From positions 2,852,001 through 2,916,000 of the forward strand of contig OY762510.1 of assembly GCA_963665935.1 (NCBI GenBank): a stretch of DNA of 64,000 bases. Direction: 5' to 3'. Within the stretch, counting starts at the first letter, position 1. Every line of letters starts with the position of its first letter. The notes below the pieces were generated by a model, which saw nothing but the letters and a program-made list of their open reading frames with translations, did no database searches and was not told the DNA's origin. Positions 44,883 to 54,965 of this stretch are shown here, one piece after another. The position numbers and the translations under genes were made by a program. This DNA is from Syntrophus sp963665935. GTDB lineage: Bacteria; Desulfobacterota; Syntrophia; Syntrophales; Syntrophaceae.

Positions 44883-45566
44883 CTATTTTTTAAATCTTCT
44901 TCTCATAACAGCGAAGCCGGCAAGACCCGGGGCAAGAAGGAGAAGGGAAGGAGGCAAAGGAACCGGGGTTCCTGGAGACTCAAGTCGAACATTGTCGAGG
45001 TCAACCTGATCGGAGCCTGTCTGCCAGTCCGCTTCAAAATTCATGAAGACCAGATTTGACAAAACCGTCTGAAGCTGTGCCTCCGATGCCGGAGCTCCGG
45101 GATTGCCACTGGTGTTCATGATCTCCCATCCTGCTGAAGCCGTCAAAGCGATATCATAAGAGGTCCACCCTGTGCCTGGAGGGGTTGTGCGATATTGAAG
45201 CGACGTAATGCCATCGGAAATCACAACCATGGGATAGGCGGCGCCGTCGGACGACAACACCCTCTGTTCAACATGAATAACACCGCCATAAGCAGCTGAT
45301 TGATCCCCCAGGAAAGCTGTCGGGGCATGGAAACCATTCCAGCCGTACCAGTCGTTTGCACGGATAAAACCACCCGGATTGCCGCCGGTTGCCACATAGG
45401 TAGGCGTTGATGCACCGGTTGCCGCAAAAAAATCTCCGACGGTCCAGCCTTCGTCTCCTGCATCAAAGGTGCTTTGGGCAATCACACCGGCCATGGCGCC
45501 CGCGGGGACAAATGCCCAGACTAAAACGACTGACATCAAAAGGATTCTTTTTATCCAAGCACTCAT
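44883..45566 (-). CDS. PEP-CTERM sorting-domain secreted protein
   Basis: This 227-residue exported protein has an N-terminal signal peptide (MSAWIKRILLMSVVLVWAFVPAGAMA) and a C-terminal sorting signal, PVPLPPSLLLLAPGLAGFAV followed by MRRRFKK: a PEP-like motif, a hydrophobic span and a basic tail. Such proteins are cut and anchored by exosortase, often in polysaccharide-producing bacteria. The middle (STFDAGDEGWTVGDF, ending TGSDQVDLDNVRL) looks like a carbohydrate-binding-type beta sandwich. The start is ATG 45566 after AAGGGGGG. No exosortase or polysaccharide cluster is in the window. Confidence 0.85.
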   Translation of the reverse strand: MSAWIKRILLMSVVLVWAFVPAGAMAGVIAQSTFDAGDEGWTVGDFFAATGASTPTYVATGGNPGGFIRANDWYGWNGFHAPTAFLGDQSAAYGGVIHVEQRVLSSDGAAYPMVVISDGITSLQYRTTPPGTGWTSYDIALTASAGWEIMNTSGNPGAPASEAQLQTVLSNLVFMNFEADWQTGSDQVDLDNVRLESPGTPVPLPPSLLLLAPGLAGFAVMRRRFKK

Positions 45567-45923
45567 AATTCCCCCCTTAATCATCATGTTGCTCCTGAGT
45601 TTAATAATTTGATCCCTGCTACACTTCACCAAATTTCAATTTAAAGCATACAGGCACTTTTGAACATTATATAAAATTTATCTCCCTTGGCAATCGGGTA
45701 ATGCCCTGATTCTGAAATAGGATATTTTCTGTTTTTTTACCGGAATGGCTGTAATCCTTTGCAGACTCTATTTTTTACAGGAAGTATTCCACTAGATTTC
45801 TCTCATCGTATGGCTTAGTCCTTCTTTAACGTGCACCCTTTAAAGGAATGTCTTTCGACGGGTTTTCTTCCTTTCTTGAAATAAAAAGTAGGCATAAACC
45901 AGAGTCATTGAAAGTCTTGAGCC
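45567..45923. other. gene-free stretch between PEP-CTERM gene and RND-TolC fusion gene
   Basis: It is AT-rich and should hold the PEP-CTERM promoter and the 3' end of the efflux operon. I see no hairpin with a T-run for the efflux operon and no convincing sigma-70 or sigma-54 box. Confidence 0.4.
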
Positions 45924-48900
45924 TTATCGCCTTTCACCCATTCCGTAAGTCAGCGCACCGGCGATTCGCTCCAGGTCTGCCTGGGCAAGCCGATATCCCA
46001 GGGCGGCCTGGAGTTCGTCCAATTCGGCCTTCTTGACGGCGGCAACCGATTCGGCATAGCGGACATCCGTAATGGTCCCGGCGGCCAACTGGTTCATACT
46101 GAGACGCTGATTTTCCCTCTGGAGTTTGAGCGCCTCCCGGGCGACCTCCATCATCATTCCGGCCAGCTCCAGTTTCCGGTGGGCTTTGGTGATATCAACG
46201 GAAATACGTTGTTCCAGCCGTTTCAAATTCTCTTCGGCCTGGATCAGCTGTGACCTTCGCTGGCCGACGACGCCGCGCCGGTTTCCCCAGTCGAAGATAT
46301 TCCAGGTTATCTGGCCGCCGAAGGTAAAGATGTTGTGCGTAAGAAACGGGGCGCCATCCTGATAGTCGTGGCGGGCAAAGAGACTGAAGTCCGGAATGTA
46401 CTCATCAAGGGCGGCGTTGACGGCATGCCTGGACTTCGCCACGGTATCCCTTGCCGCCTGCAGGTCGGGATTCCGGGAGAGCGCTTCCTGGAGATGCTGG
46501 GGGAGGGGCTGTGGGGCAGGGCAGGGATCGTTGAGATCCTCAAGAACCAGCTCCGTATTCAGAGGCAGTCCCAGAAGATCATTCATTTCAGATGTCAGAT
46601 CGAATATCTGGATCTCCGCCGCCAGCAGGAATTGCCGGCTCTGGAGGAGTTTTGCCCGATTTCCTGTTACTGCAACATCAAGGAGATTTCCGGCCCTTAC
46701 TCCATCCTCGCTTTCGCGCAATCCTCCCTGCGCTGCGCTCATTGCGGCCTGTGCCGCATCTTTCTGCTTTTGAGCGATCAACAAGCCATAATACAGGTGA
46801 TGGATGCTGAAAATAAGCTCCTGTTCAGCCTTTCGAACGTCGGATTCCGCGATTTGCCGGTCTGCTTCCGCAATTTTATGGGCTTCATGAATTTTGAACA
46901 GTTGGGTCAGGGGTTGTCTCAAAGTCGTGCTGCACAGCAGCAGGGAATCATCTCCTTGATCAATTTCGGTGTCATGACTCGGAAATGGCCCCATGCCGGG
47001 AAGGTTTCCCAGGCTGCCTTTGGGGATGGTAACCAATTGGGTGTCTGAGAGGCCAAAATACGATGTCGTGTTGGACAGATGGGGGAAATAATGCGACTTT
47101 GCAGAGATCATGCGCTGCTTTGTTTCCTGGACCTTCTGCCGGGAGATCTTCAGGACCGTATTTTGTCTCTGGGCCAGATTCACGGCTTCAGGCAGGGTAA
47201 GTTTCAAGGGTTCCGCTGATGCCTGCCCTGTCCAGACAAGAAGACTTACTGCAATCAAGACCACTATGGTCAGGGAAGATCTTCCCCTTCGTGATTTTAC
47301 CAGGACATACAGGACCGGCACCACCAGCAACGTGAAAAACATGGAGCAGATCAAGCCGACAGCGATCACGCTGGCCAGAGGGCTCCAGAGGCTCGATCCC
47401 GAGAGGATCATGGGGGTTACGCCGACCGCCGCGGCCATGGTCGTCAGGAATATCGGGCGCAGGCGGCGTTCGCCGGCCTCGGTTGCCGCCTGTTCGAGGG
47501 TTTGGCCTGCGGCGATTTTCTCTTTGATGTAATCCACCAGGATGATGGAATTGCGCACCACGATGCCGGATAAACTGATCATTCCCATGAAGGCGGTAAA
47601 TCCGAAGGGATTATGGGTGATCACCAGTCCGAGTACGGCGCCCGGCAATGCCAGCGGAATGGACGACATTACAACGAGCGGCTCGGAGACGGATTTGAAC
47701 TGGATGAGGAGAACCAGGAAAATAGCCAGCAGGCTGATTCCGAGGGCAACGGTCATCTGGGGAAAGGTTTCATCACGATTGGCCTTTTCTCCGCCATACT
47801 CGATCCGGTATCCCCGGGGAAGCCGGAGCGCCTCTATTTTTGGTTTGACCTCTTTCAGCAGGTCGGATCCATACCTCCCCTGCGTGACAAAGCTGCGGAC
47901 GGTCATGGTCCGCATGCCGTTACGTCTTACGATGCGACTGGTTTGCCACTCCGGTTCGAGTACGGCGATGGAGCGGAGTGGAACGCTGGCATGGGTAAGA
48001 TGGGAGGTCATGTAGGCGTTGCGGATATCTGAGAAAGTGGAGCGGGACTCCGGTTCAAGACGAAGCATGAGAGTGACCGGCCGGTCACCTTCCCAGAACG
48101 TATTGACCGGCTGACCGTCGAAGGCGCCTTTCAGCAATCGGGACACAGACGCATTGGTTATGCCGAGCCGGTTTGCCAGTTCGTTGTTGATGTCGACATC
48201 CAGCATGCAGGAGTCGTTGAAAAAATCCCTGTGCACATACCGCGAGTACGGGACGGCGGAAAGAATCGCTTCGACCTGGGAGCCTAGGCGCTTCAGTTCG
48301 GCGATGTCCTCTCCGAAGATGCGGACTTCGACGGGAGCTTCCATCTGCGAACCCTGCTGCAGCTCTTTGACGATGACCAGCGCTTCGGGCGCCAGTTTTG
48401 CCAGGTCGGGCCGGAGTTCGCCGACGAGCCGGCTTGTTTCCTCAACAGAAGTGGTGTTGATGATAAATTGGCCATAGGCCGGGTCCGGCTGCTGGGGATT
48501 GACATTGTAGTAAAAACGCGGGGCGCTCTGCCCGACGAAACCGGCAAAATGAACGATGCCGCTTTTTCCGGAAAGGTGTTTTTCGATTCTTTGCATGACG
48601 GAATCCGTGCTCTCGATTCGGGACCCCTGTGGCATCCACACATCGATAACAAACTGATTCCGCTCGGCGAAGGGGAAAAACTGCTCCCGAACCGTCGCAA
48701 AAAGGACAACCCCACCGACAAAGGCTGCGATTCCCAGCCCTACGGCAAGCTTTTTTCTGGCCATGAACCAGACAATCAAAACTTTGTATCCGGCCTGCAG
48801 TTTGTCCAGGACCCGGAATTTTTTCTTTTCCTTCCCCGTTTCCCCGTTTCTGGATTCGTGCAGTCCTTTTTTGATAAAAAAACGGCAGAGGATCGGCGTG

Positions 48901-50345
48901 AGCATCACGGCCACGAGAAAGGAAACCGTCAGGGCAATCGCCACGGTGAGTGGAAGCGCCGTGATGAATTCCCCAATCGACCCGCTGAGGATGAGGAGAG
49001 GCAGGAAGGAAAAAATGATCGTCACCGTTGCGGTGAAAACCGGAACAAGCACCTCGGAGGCCGAGCGCCAGGCAACCTCGGCCTTTGGATATTTCCTGTC
49101 GAGAAGCTCCACATAGTTGTCCGTAATGACAATGGCATCATCCACCACAATCCCGAGGACAACGATCAGGGCGGCGATGGAAACCTGATGGAGAGCGATT
49201 CCCAGGGCGCTCATGACCCCGAGCGTTATGCAGAGCGTGATGGGAATTGCCAGGGCGGCGATCACGGCAACACGGATCGGCAGGAGGATCACGGTCACGA
49301 GGATGACGGAGCCGAGTGCCAGCAGAAATTCATGGCTCAGGGTCGACATCCGGTTCTTCACGACGGCCGGCTGATTGGCGATCAGATCAAGACGGATATC
49401 CGGCGGCAGGATCGTTTTCAGGCGGGAAAACACCGTGTCGATCTGTTCCCCGAGCTGCACGATGTTTCGACCTTTCTTCATCTCGACGGAAATCAGGATA
49501 CTCGGTTGACCATCGTAGCGAACCAGGAATGTCGGGTCCTGATACCTCCTTTCCACATCGGCGAAGTCGCGGACATAGACCGGTTGTCCGGAACGGGACA
49601 CATCCACCAGGGCATTGCGGATCTGATCTTCCGTTGTAAAATAAGAGGTCGTTCTCATCGGAATCCTGTCATGATCGGCCTCAAACTTCCCGGCCTCCTC
49701 AATCATGTTACGCTGTCGCAAGGCCTGAACAACCCGAAGGGGGTCGGTAGAATACTGCGCAAGCCGCGCAAGGCTGCCGGTAATCCAGATCTCTTCGTTC
49801 TGACCGCCATAGGTGGCCAGCTTTCCGACGTTGCAGACCGTCCGGAGTTCATCCTGAATCCGGTCCACATAATCGCGCAGTTCCCTGTAACCGTAACGCT
49901 TTCCCTGCACCGAGATCAGCATGGCGACGGTATCGCCGAAGTCGGAATTCACCACGGGACCGCGAATCCCCTCGGGCAATTCGGTCATCCGGGTTTCATT
50001 GAGTTCATGGCGCAGTTTGGCCCAGAATACGTCAGCATTTTTCACGAAGTCTTCGAGCTCGACATGAATGACGACAAAGCCGAGGCGGCTTGTGGAGTAG
50101 GTTTTTTCCTTCCTGACTTCGGGAAACTTGAAGATATGCTTTTCAAGGGGTTTCGTGACCTGCTTTTCCACCTGTTCGGAAGTTGCTCCGGGATACAGGG
50201 CGAGGACGAGTCCGGTGCGTATTGTGATTGTTGGATCTTCCGTCCGGGGCATCTCGAGATAGGCGCGAATTCCGACGCAGACCAGCATGGCTGTCAGGAT
50301 GGCCGTGACCGTCGGATAACGCAATGAGACCTTGATGAGATTCAT
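45924..50345 (-). CDS. RND efflux pump fused to TolC-family outer-membrane protein
   Basis: One uninterrupted 1473-residue frame encodes two proteins that are normally separate. Residues 1 to about 1020 are a full RND transporter (NLIKVSLRYPTVTAILTAML start, 12 predicted helices, proton-relay Asp402-Asp403 in GIVVDDAIVITDNY). Then SSLTIVVLIAVSLLVWTGQASA reads as a signal peptide with an AxA site, and from about 1042 (EPLKLTLPEAVNLAQRQN) a TolC-type protein of about 430 residues follows, ending DLERIAGALTYGMG. A signal peptidase cut at ASA|EP would release a normal outer-membrane channel. An internal AAGGGGAAGA site near 47270 might allow independent initiation. The start overlaps the adaptor gene's stop by 4 bases. 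Confidence 0.92.
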   Translation of the reverse strand: MNLIKVSLRYPTVTAILTAMLVCVGIRAYLEMPRTEDPTITIRTGLVLALYPGATSEQVEKQVTKPLEKHIFKFPEVRKEKTYSTSRLGFVVIHVELEDFVKNADVFWAKLRHELNETRMTELPEGIRGPVVNSDFGDTVAMLISVQGKRYGYRELRDYVDRIQDELRTVCNVGKLATYGGQNEEIWITGSLARLAQYSTDPLRVVQALRQRNMIEEAGKFEADHDRIPMRTTSYFTTEDQIRNALVDVSRSGQPVYVRDFADVERRYQDPTFLVRYDGQPSILISVEMKKGRNIVQLGEQIDTVFSRLKTILPPDIRLDLIANQPAVVKNRMSTLSHEFLLALGSVILVTVILLPIRVAVIAALAIPITLCITLGVMSALGIALHQVSIAALIVVLGIVVDDAIVITDNYVELLDRKYPKAEVAWRSASEVLVPVFTATVTIIFSFLPLLILSGSIGEFITALPLTVAIALTVSFLVAVMLTPILCRFFIKKGLHESRNGETGKEKKKFRVLDKLQAGYKVLIVWFMARKKLAVGLGIAAFVGGVVLFATVREQFFPFAERNQFVIDVWMPQGSRIESTDSVMQRIEKHLSGKSGIVHFAGFVGQSAPRFYYNVNPQQPDPAYGQFIINTTSVEETSRLVGELRPDLAKLAPEALVIVKELQQGSQMEAPVEVRIFGEDIAELKRLGSQVEAILSAVPYSRYVHRDFFNDSCMLDVDINNELANRLGITNASVSRLLKGAFDGQPVNTFWEGDRPVTLMLRLEPESRSTFSDIRNAYMTSHLTHASVPLRSIAVLEPEWQTSRIVRRNGMRTMTVRSFVTQGRYGSDLLKEVKPKIEALRLPRGYRIEYGGEKANRDETFPQMTVALGISLLAIFLVLLIQFKSVSEPLVVMSSIPLALPGAVLGLVITHNPFGFTAFMGMISLSGIVVRNSIILVDYIKEKIAAGQTLEQAATEAGERRLRPIFLTTMAAAVGVTPMILSGSSLWSPLASVIAVGLICSMFFTLLVVPVLYVLVKSRRGRSSLTIVVLIAVSLLVWTGQASAEPLKLTLPEAVNLAQRQNTVLKISRQKVQETKQRMISAKSHYFPHLSNTTSYFGLSDTQLVTIPKGSLGNLPGMGPFPSHDTEIDQGDDSLLLCSTTLRQPLTQLFKIHEAHKIAEADRQIAESDVRKAEQELIFSIHHLYYGLLIAQKQKDAAQAAMSAAQGGLRESEDGVRAGNLLDVAVTGNRAKLLQSRQFLLAAEIQIFDLTSEMNDLLGLPLNTELVLEDLNDPCPAPQPLPQHLQEALSRNPDLQAARDTVAKSRHAVNAALDEYIPDFSLFARHDYQDGAPFLTHNIFTFGGQITWNIFDWGNRRGVVGQRRSQLIQAEENLKRLEQRISVDITKAHRKLELAGMMMEVAREALKLQRENQRLSMNQLAAGTITDVRYAESVAAVKKAELDELQAALGYRLAQADLERIAGALTYGMGERR

Positions 50346-51475
50346 TGCCGCGAACCTTTCTCAGGCGCTGCTGCCTTATGCTCCTGAGCATCGGTCATCG
50401 TCACGGAAACGGCGGCGCCGTCCCGAAGCCTCTCCTGGCCGGCAAGGATGACGGATTCTTCTCCATTGAGACCCTGCTTGATTTCGATTCCCGTACCGTA
50501 CAGAACGCCTGTTTCAACCCGTCTGGAATACGCCCGCTGCTGGTCGGGATAGTAAAGGTAGACGATCGTGGCGCCCTGCGGATCACGCACAATTGCCCCA
50601 ATCGGCAGGGTGAGCATTTTGACCCTTCTGTCTGTGCGAATCTGGCATTGGGCAACCATCCCTATGCGGAGAAGATGCTTCGGATTCGGAACCTGAATGC
50701 GCGTCATGAAGGTCCGGGTGCTGGGATCGGCGGAAACATTGACGAGGCGCACGGTCCCCTCGAAGGATTCCCCCGGCAGGGCCGGCAAGACGATCGGGGC
50801 CTTCTGCCCGGCATGAACGAGCGCAACATCGGTCTCAGGGATGCCGACACTGACCTCGACGGGATCGAGTTGAACGATTTCGAAAACCGGTTGCCCCGGG
50901 ATTGCCGTTTCCCCCGGCTCAATGGAGCGCTTTGAAATAAATCCATTTAGCGGCGCATAGAGCATCGCGTCGGCAAGGCGTTTGCCGGATATCTGTTCAG
51001 ATGCCAGAGCCTGCCGGTACTGTTTCCCGGCGGATTCCCAGGCGGTCTTGAATTTCTGATAATCGTTCGGCGCCAGGCTCTTCGAGTCGTAGAGCATTTT
51101 CATGCGTCGATGTTCATCTTCGGTCCGTTCCAAGGCGATCCGGGCCGTGGCGGTCTGCGCCGTGGCTGCTGTAAGAGCCAACTGGTAATCGGTCTGGTCG
51201 ATGGCGGCCAGTAATGCCCCTTTCCGGACGTATTCCCCTTCCCGGGGGACGACCTTGATCACTTTCCCGGAGACGAGAAAGGAAATCCGGGAGGGCTCGT
51301 CGGGGGAAGATATGGTTCCGCTGACTGACACCGTTTCATAATCCTCTTGCAGCGGCGGTTTCCCGATTTTTACCGGTATGGGTGGAGGGCCCGTCTGATC
51401 GGCTTTATTGCCCGAGGAACAGGCTGAGACCATCAAGACCAGCAGACCTGCGATAAAAAAAGCCAGCTGTTTCAT
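50342..51475 (-). CDS. RND periplasmic adaptor (membrane fusion) lipoprotein
   Basis: This 377-residue adaptor has a lipoprotein signal (FFIAGLLVLMVSAC, lipid Cys19), a lipoyl-like half-motif VSGKVIKVVPREGEYVRKGALLAAID, a helical hairpin (about 100-165), the second half MLYAPLNGFISKRSIEPGET and a beta-barrel (VSVGIPETDVALVHAG). It bridges the inner-membrane pump and outer channel. The start is ATG 51475 behind AAAGGTGGG. It is the first gene of the efflux operon and diverges from the kinase/regulator pair, which may control it. Confidence 0.92.
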   Translation of the reverse strand: MKQLAFFIAGLLVLMVSACSSGNKADQTGPPPIPVKIGKPPLQEDYETVSVSGTISSPDEPSRISFLVSGKVIKVVPREGEYVRKGALLAAIDQTDYQLALTAATAQTATARIALERTEDEHRRMKMLYDSKSLAPNDYQKFKTAWESAGKQYRQALASEQISGKRLADAMLYAPLNGFISKRSIEPGETAIPGQPVFEIVQLDPVEVSVGIPETDVALVHAGQKAPIVLPALPGESFEGTVRLVNVSADPSTRTFMTRIQVPNPKHLLRIGMVAQCQIRTDRRVKMLTLPIGAIVRDPQGATIVYLYYPDQQRAYSRRVETGVLYGTGIEIKQGLNGEESVILAGQERLRDGAAVSVTMTDAQEHKAAAPEKGSRQ

Positions 51476-51648
51476 AACCCACCTTTCCTGCACCGTGCCT
51501 GAATTGGATGTGCCCTTTGCATGAACGCAGAGAATGTGAATAAAACTGCGTTATAAACATTTTATCAAGCAGAATGTTGCAGGGAAGGAAAATTCAGCCG
51601 ACAGATTGTGTGTCATTACCCTGTTGCAGACGGTCGGAATTTAAGGGG

Positions 51649-51676
51649 TTGACTTTTTTATACATCAACCTAAGAT
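51649..51676 (+). promoter_or_regulatory. predicted promoter of sensor kinase gene
   Basis: TTGACT (51649-51654), a 16-base spacer and TAAGAT (51671-51676) lie about 65 bases before the kinase ATG. This is a reasonable sigma-70-type match in the divergent region between efflux operon and regulators. Confidence 0.5.
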
Positions 51677-51741
51677 GTCGTTCGTAGTAGAGTTGAAAAG
51701 CCGAAAGGCTGCCTTGTGAAAAACGTCAGCGGGAACCCAAA

Positions 51742-53532
51742 ATGAAACATGAAGAAAAAATTATCTGGCAGGACTCCGTGTCCAGCCATGACCGTTCTTT
51801 TCTACAGCCTATTTCCGTGGCCATTGCGTGCGTGGTTTTTGTCGCTTTGTTCCTCTTCATGGGTATTATGGACATCCGGCGAAGCGACCGGGCACTGACC
51901 GGGCTCATGGAAAATCAGGGATTGGCGACGATCAGCGTTGTGCGAAAGATGGCGGAGGACAACCTGAAAAATCTGATTCAGGCCTCCCAGCATGAAAATG
52001 CCCCCGCCTTTACACCATTGAAAGAAGAATCCTTTTCCCCCCAGAACTGGCTGACCTCCGCCCTGGCTGTGATCGGTCGGGATGTGGATGAGAAATGGCA
52101 ATCAAAGCAGATCAGCAATGAGTATCTACAGAAGATTGCTCTGCGTGAAAATCTCTGGTTTATCGCGGTTATAGACAAAGGGGGGGAAATTGTCTTTTCC
52201 GGCCGACCCGTCCAATCTCCGGTTGAGGGGAAAAACGCAGAAGATCTATCCCCTCCTGCATCCAGCGGCGCCAATCTGATCTCTTTCCTTCAGCAACAGG
52301 GAATCAACTTTGTTGCCCTTCGGCGCAAAGACGAAAGTGGCACGGTTGTGATCGCCATGAAGAAGGATGCCCTCCGCTATTGGGCCATGAGGGTCTCCGT
52401 TTTGAAGGCCATGGAAAAACTCGGAGAGGGACAGGAACACCTTTATCTGATCATTCTGGATCAGGAGGGAAAAATACTGGGGCAGGCGGGAAAACTTCCC
52501 GGACCCTGGAAAAAACTTGATTCCGCCTTCTACTCCGTATTATCGGGCCGTAAAAACATAGAAACCCGGAAGATGACTTTTGAAAAACAGCCGATTCTCG
52601 ATGTGACCGCACCCTTCCAAATCAGTGACCGGGCAGGAGGCGTTGCCCGCATCGGTTTGAAACGGGAAAGCGCGGAAAGAATCCTTTCCGAGAACCGACG
52701 GAACATGTTTGTTTCTCTGCTCTTTACCTTTATCGTTGCGATCCTTGCCATGTGGCTCCTCTATCAGAATCAGAACAAGCATCTGGCGGGGATTATTGAA
52801 ATGGAGCGCCGTCTGGAAAAGGCGGAGCGGCTGTCCTCCCTTGGCCAGTTGGCTGCCGGGGTGGCTCATGAAATCCGCAATCCCCTCAATGCCATCAGCA
52901 TGGCCAGTCAGCGGCTTAAGCGGGAATTCATGCCGGCTGATCCCGAAAAGGCGGCGGAATTCCAGAACATGGCCGGCGTCATCCGGGATGAGATCCGTCG
53001 ACTGAACGGAATTATCGAGGAGTTTCTCACTTTTTCCAAGAGCCGGCGCCTCGAGATGCGCGATTACTCCATTACCGAGGTCCTGCGGAAAATGACGGAT
53101 CTGATCCGGGAGGAGGCCTCCTCCCGGGGGATTACCCTGAAAACACAGTGGAGCGATAATCCCGAAATTATTCCCATGGATGTGGATAAACTTCAGCAGG
53201 CCCTGTTCAACCTGGTAAAAAATGCCATGGAGTCCATATCCGGGGAAGGGTCCATTACGATTTCCCTTAAGGCCAATGACCGCAATTCCCGGGTCATCCG
53301 GATATCCGATACCGGTTGCGGAATAACGGCGGAAGAGCTGGATAAAATCTTCAACCCTGAATATACAACAAAACAGAAAGGACTGGGGCTTGGACTGTCA
53401 CTTGCCCATGAGATCATCCGGGGGCATGGCGGAGAAATTCGTGTTTTGAGCCGGGAAAATGAGGGTACAACTTTTGAAGTGATTCTCCCCGCAGAGCGAA
53501 AGAACGAGAATCCGGCAAATCCCAGAGTATAA
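51742..53532 (+). CDS. membrane sensor histidine kinase (ZraS/AtoS-like)
   Basis: This 596-residue kinase has transmembrane helices at about 23-43 and 321-341 enclosing a periplasmic sensor of some 280 residues (with a Cache-like strand LWFIAVIDKGGEIVFSGRP). The cytoplasmic part has the HisKA motif LGQLAAGVAHEIRNPLNAIS with His376, N box NLVKNAMESI, and G boxes DTGCGITAEELDKIFNPEYT and GLGLGLSLAHEII. It pairs with the sigma-54 regulator 22 bases downstream. The opposite orientation to the efflux operon suggests it senses an envelope stress or substrate that the pump removes. Confidence 0.92.
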   Translation: MKHEEKIIWQDSVSSHDRSFLQPISVAIACVVFVALFLFMGIMDIRRSDRALTGLMENQGLATISVVRKMAEDNLKNLIQASQHENAPAFTPLKEESFSPQNWLTSALAVIGRDVDEKWQSKQISNEYLQKIALRENLWFIAVIDKGGEIVFSGRPVQSPVEGKNAEDLSPPASSGANLISFLQQQGINFVALRRKDESGTVVIAMKKDALRYWAMRVSVLKAMEKLGEGQEHLYLIILDQEGKILGQAGKLPGPWKKLDSAFYSVLSGRKNIETRKMTFEKQPILDVTAPFQISDRAGGVARIGLKRESAERILSENRRNMFVSLLFTFIVAILAMWLLYQNQNKHLAGIIEMERRLEKAERLSSLGQLAAGVAHEIRNPLNAISMASQRLKREFMPADPEKAAEFQNMAGVIRDEIRRLNGIIEEFLTFSKSRRLEMRDYSITEVLRKMTDLIREEASSRGITLKTQWSDNPEIIPMDVDKLQQALFNLVKNAMESISGEGSITISLKANDRNSRVIRISDTGCGITAEELDKIFNPEYTTKQKGLGLGLSLAHEIIRGHGGEIRVLSRENEGTTFEVILPAERKNENPANPRV

Positions 53533-53554
53533 AATAAGATCTGCTTAGAGCGCC

Positions 53555-54928
53555 ATGAAGAATCTGAATATCCTCGTCGTAGAAGACGGCCAGTCGCAGC
53601 GGGAAATGCTCCGCGATTTTCTCCGCAAGGAAGGCCATACCGTTGCGGAAGCGGCCAGCGGAGAAGAGGCGGTGCAATCCGTCATGAACGGGGCCTTTGA
53701 TCTGGTCCTGCTGGATTACAAAATGCCGGGAATGGACGGCATGCAGGTCCTCCAGGAGGTCAAGCGGCTCAATCCGGAAACGGATGTGGTGATCATCACC
53801 GCCTACGGGACGATTGAAACCGCCGTGGATGCCATGAAAGCCGGTGCGGTGGACTACATCACCAAACCCCTTGAGTTTGATGAGCTGCTTCTCCTGATCG
53901 ACCGGGTTGCGGAGCGGCGGACCCTCCTTCGGGAAAATGAGATCCTCCGAAGACAACTGAAAGACCAGGGAGTCACGACCGATTCGATCATTTACGGCAG
54001 TCAGAAAATGGCGGGCCTCACCAGCATGGCCGCCCGTGTCGCCTCCAGCCGGGCCACGGTTCTGCTGAACGGCGAGAGCGGTACGGGAAAGGAACTTCTC
54101 GCCCGCCTGATCCACCAGCTCAGTCCCCGGTCATCGAAGCCCATCGTTACGGTTAATTGCGGCGCCCTGCCCGAAAGCCTCATCGAAAGCGAGCTCTTCG
54201 GTCATGAAAAGGGGGCCTTCACCGGGGCGTCGGCCCGACGGATCGGACGGTTTGAAGAGGCGGACGGCGGGACGCTCTTCCTTGATGAAATCGGGGAATT
54301 GACGATGCCGGTTCAGGTCAAGCTTCTCCGCTTTCTCCAGGAACGGGAATTCCAGCGGGTCGGGGGAAACACGAACATCCGCGCCGATGTTCGGATTATC
54401 AGTGCCACCAACCGCGACCTGGAAGGGATGGTCAAGGAGGGGAGATTCCGGGAAGACCTTTTTTACCGGTTGAATGTGGTGGTCATGTCTATTCCGCCCC
54501 TCCGGGAACGCCGGGAAGATATCCCCATCCTGATCGATTATTTCCTGAAGCGTTTTGCCGCGGAAAACGGCAAGGACATTGCGGGAATCAGCAGTGAGGC
54601 CCGGGACCTTCTCATGAAATACGACTATCCGGGAAACGTCCGGGAGTTGGAGAACATTATCGAGCGGGCCGTGGTCATCGCCCGGAATGAAGTCCTTTCC
54701 CTGGAGGACCTTCCCTTCCGCGAGGAGGTCATGGCTGCCTCTTCCGGCGGCGGAATCCCGGAAGAAGGAGAAGGGAAGCTTCGCAGCGCCATGGAGCATC
54801 TTGAAAAGCAGATGATCCAGGATGCCATGGAGAAAGCGGGCTACCATCAGACCCGGGCCGCTGAAATGCTGGGTCTGAGCGAACGGATGCTGCGGTACAA
54901 ACTGAAGAAATACGGCTTGAAATCCTGA
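53555..54928 (+). CDS. sigma-54-dependent response regulator (AtoC/ZraR-like)
   Basis: This 457-residue regulator has a receiver with acceptor Asp54 (LVLLDYKMPGMDG), an AAA+ domain with Walker A GESGTGKE at 173-180, the sigma-54 contact loop GAFTGA at 220-225, Walker B GGTLFLDEIGEL and RFREDLFYRLNVV, and a Fis-type helix-turn-helix at the end (HQTRAAEMLGLSERMLRYKLKKYG). It activates sigma-54 promoters when phosphorylated, presumably by the preceding kinase. I did not find a properly spaced GG-N10-GC element before the efflux operon, so the target is unproven. Confidence 0.94.
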   Translation: MKNLNILVVEDGQSQREMLRDFLRKEGHTVAEAASGEEAVQSVMNGAFDLVLLDYKMPGMDGMQVLQEVKRLNPETDVVIITAYGTIETAVDAMKAGAVDYITKPLEFDELLLLIDRVAERRTLLRENEILRRQLKDQGVTTDSIIYGSQKMAGLTSMAARVASSRATVLLNGESGTGKELLARLIHQLSPRSSKPIVTVNCGALPESLIESELFGHEKGAFTGASARRIGRFEEADGGTLFLDEIGELTMPVQVKLLRFLQEREFQRVGGNTNIRADVRIISATNRDLEGMVKEGRFREDLFYRLNVVVMSIPPLRERREDIPILIDYFLKRFAAENGKDIAGISSEARDLLMKYDYPGNVRELENIIERAVVIARNEVLSLEDLPFREEVMAASSGGGIPEEGEGKLRSAMEHLEKQMIQDAMEKAGYHQTRAAEMLGLSERMLRYKLKKYGLKS

Positions 54929-54965
54929 ATAACATGAGTTATGAATTAATAAAATGTAGCATGAA

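Noticed and set aside
51500..51530. TGGATG...TTGCA as a sigma-54 promoter near the efflux operon
   Set aside because: The GG-to-GC spacing is 11 rather than the required 10 bases, and it faces away from the efflux operon.
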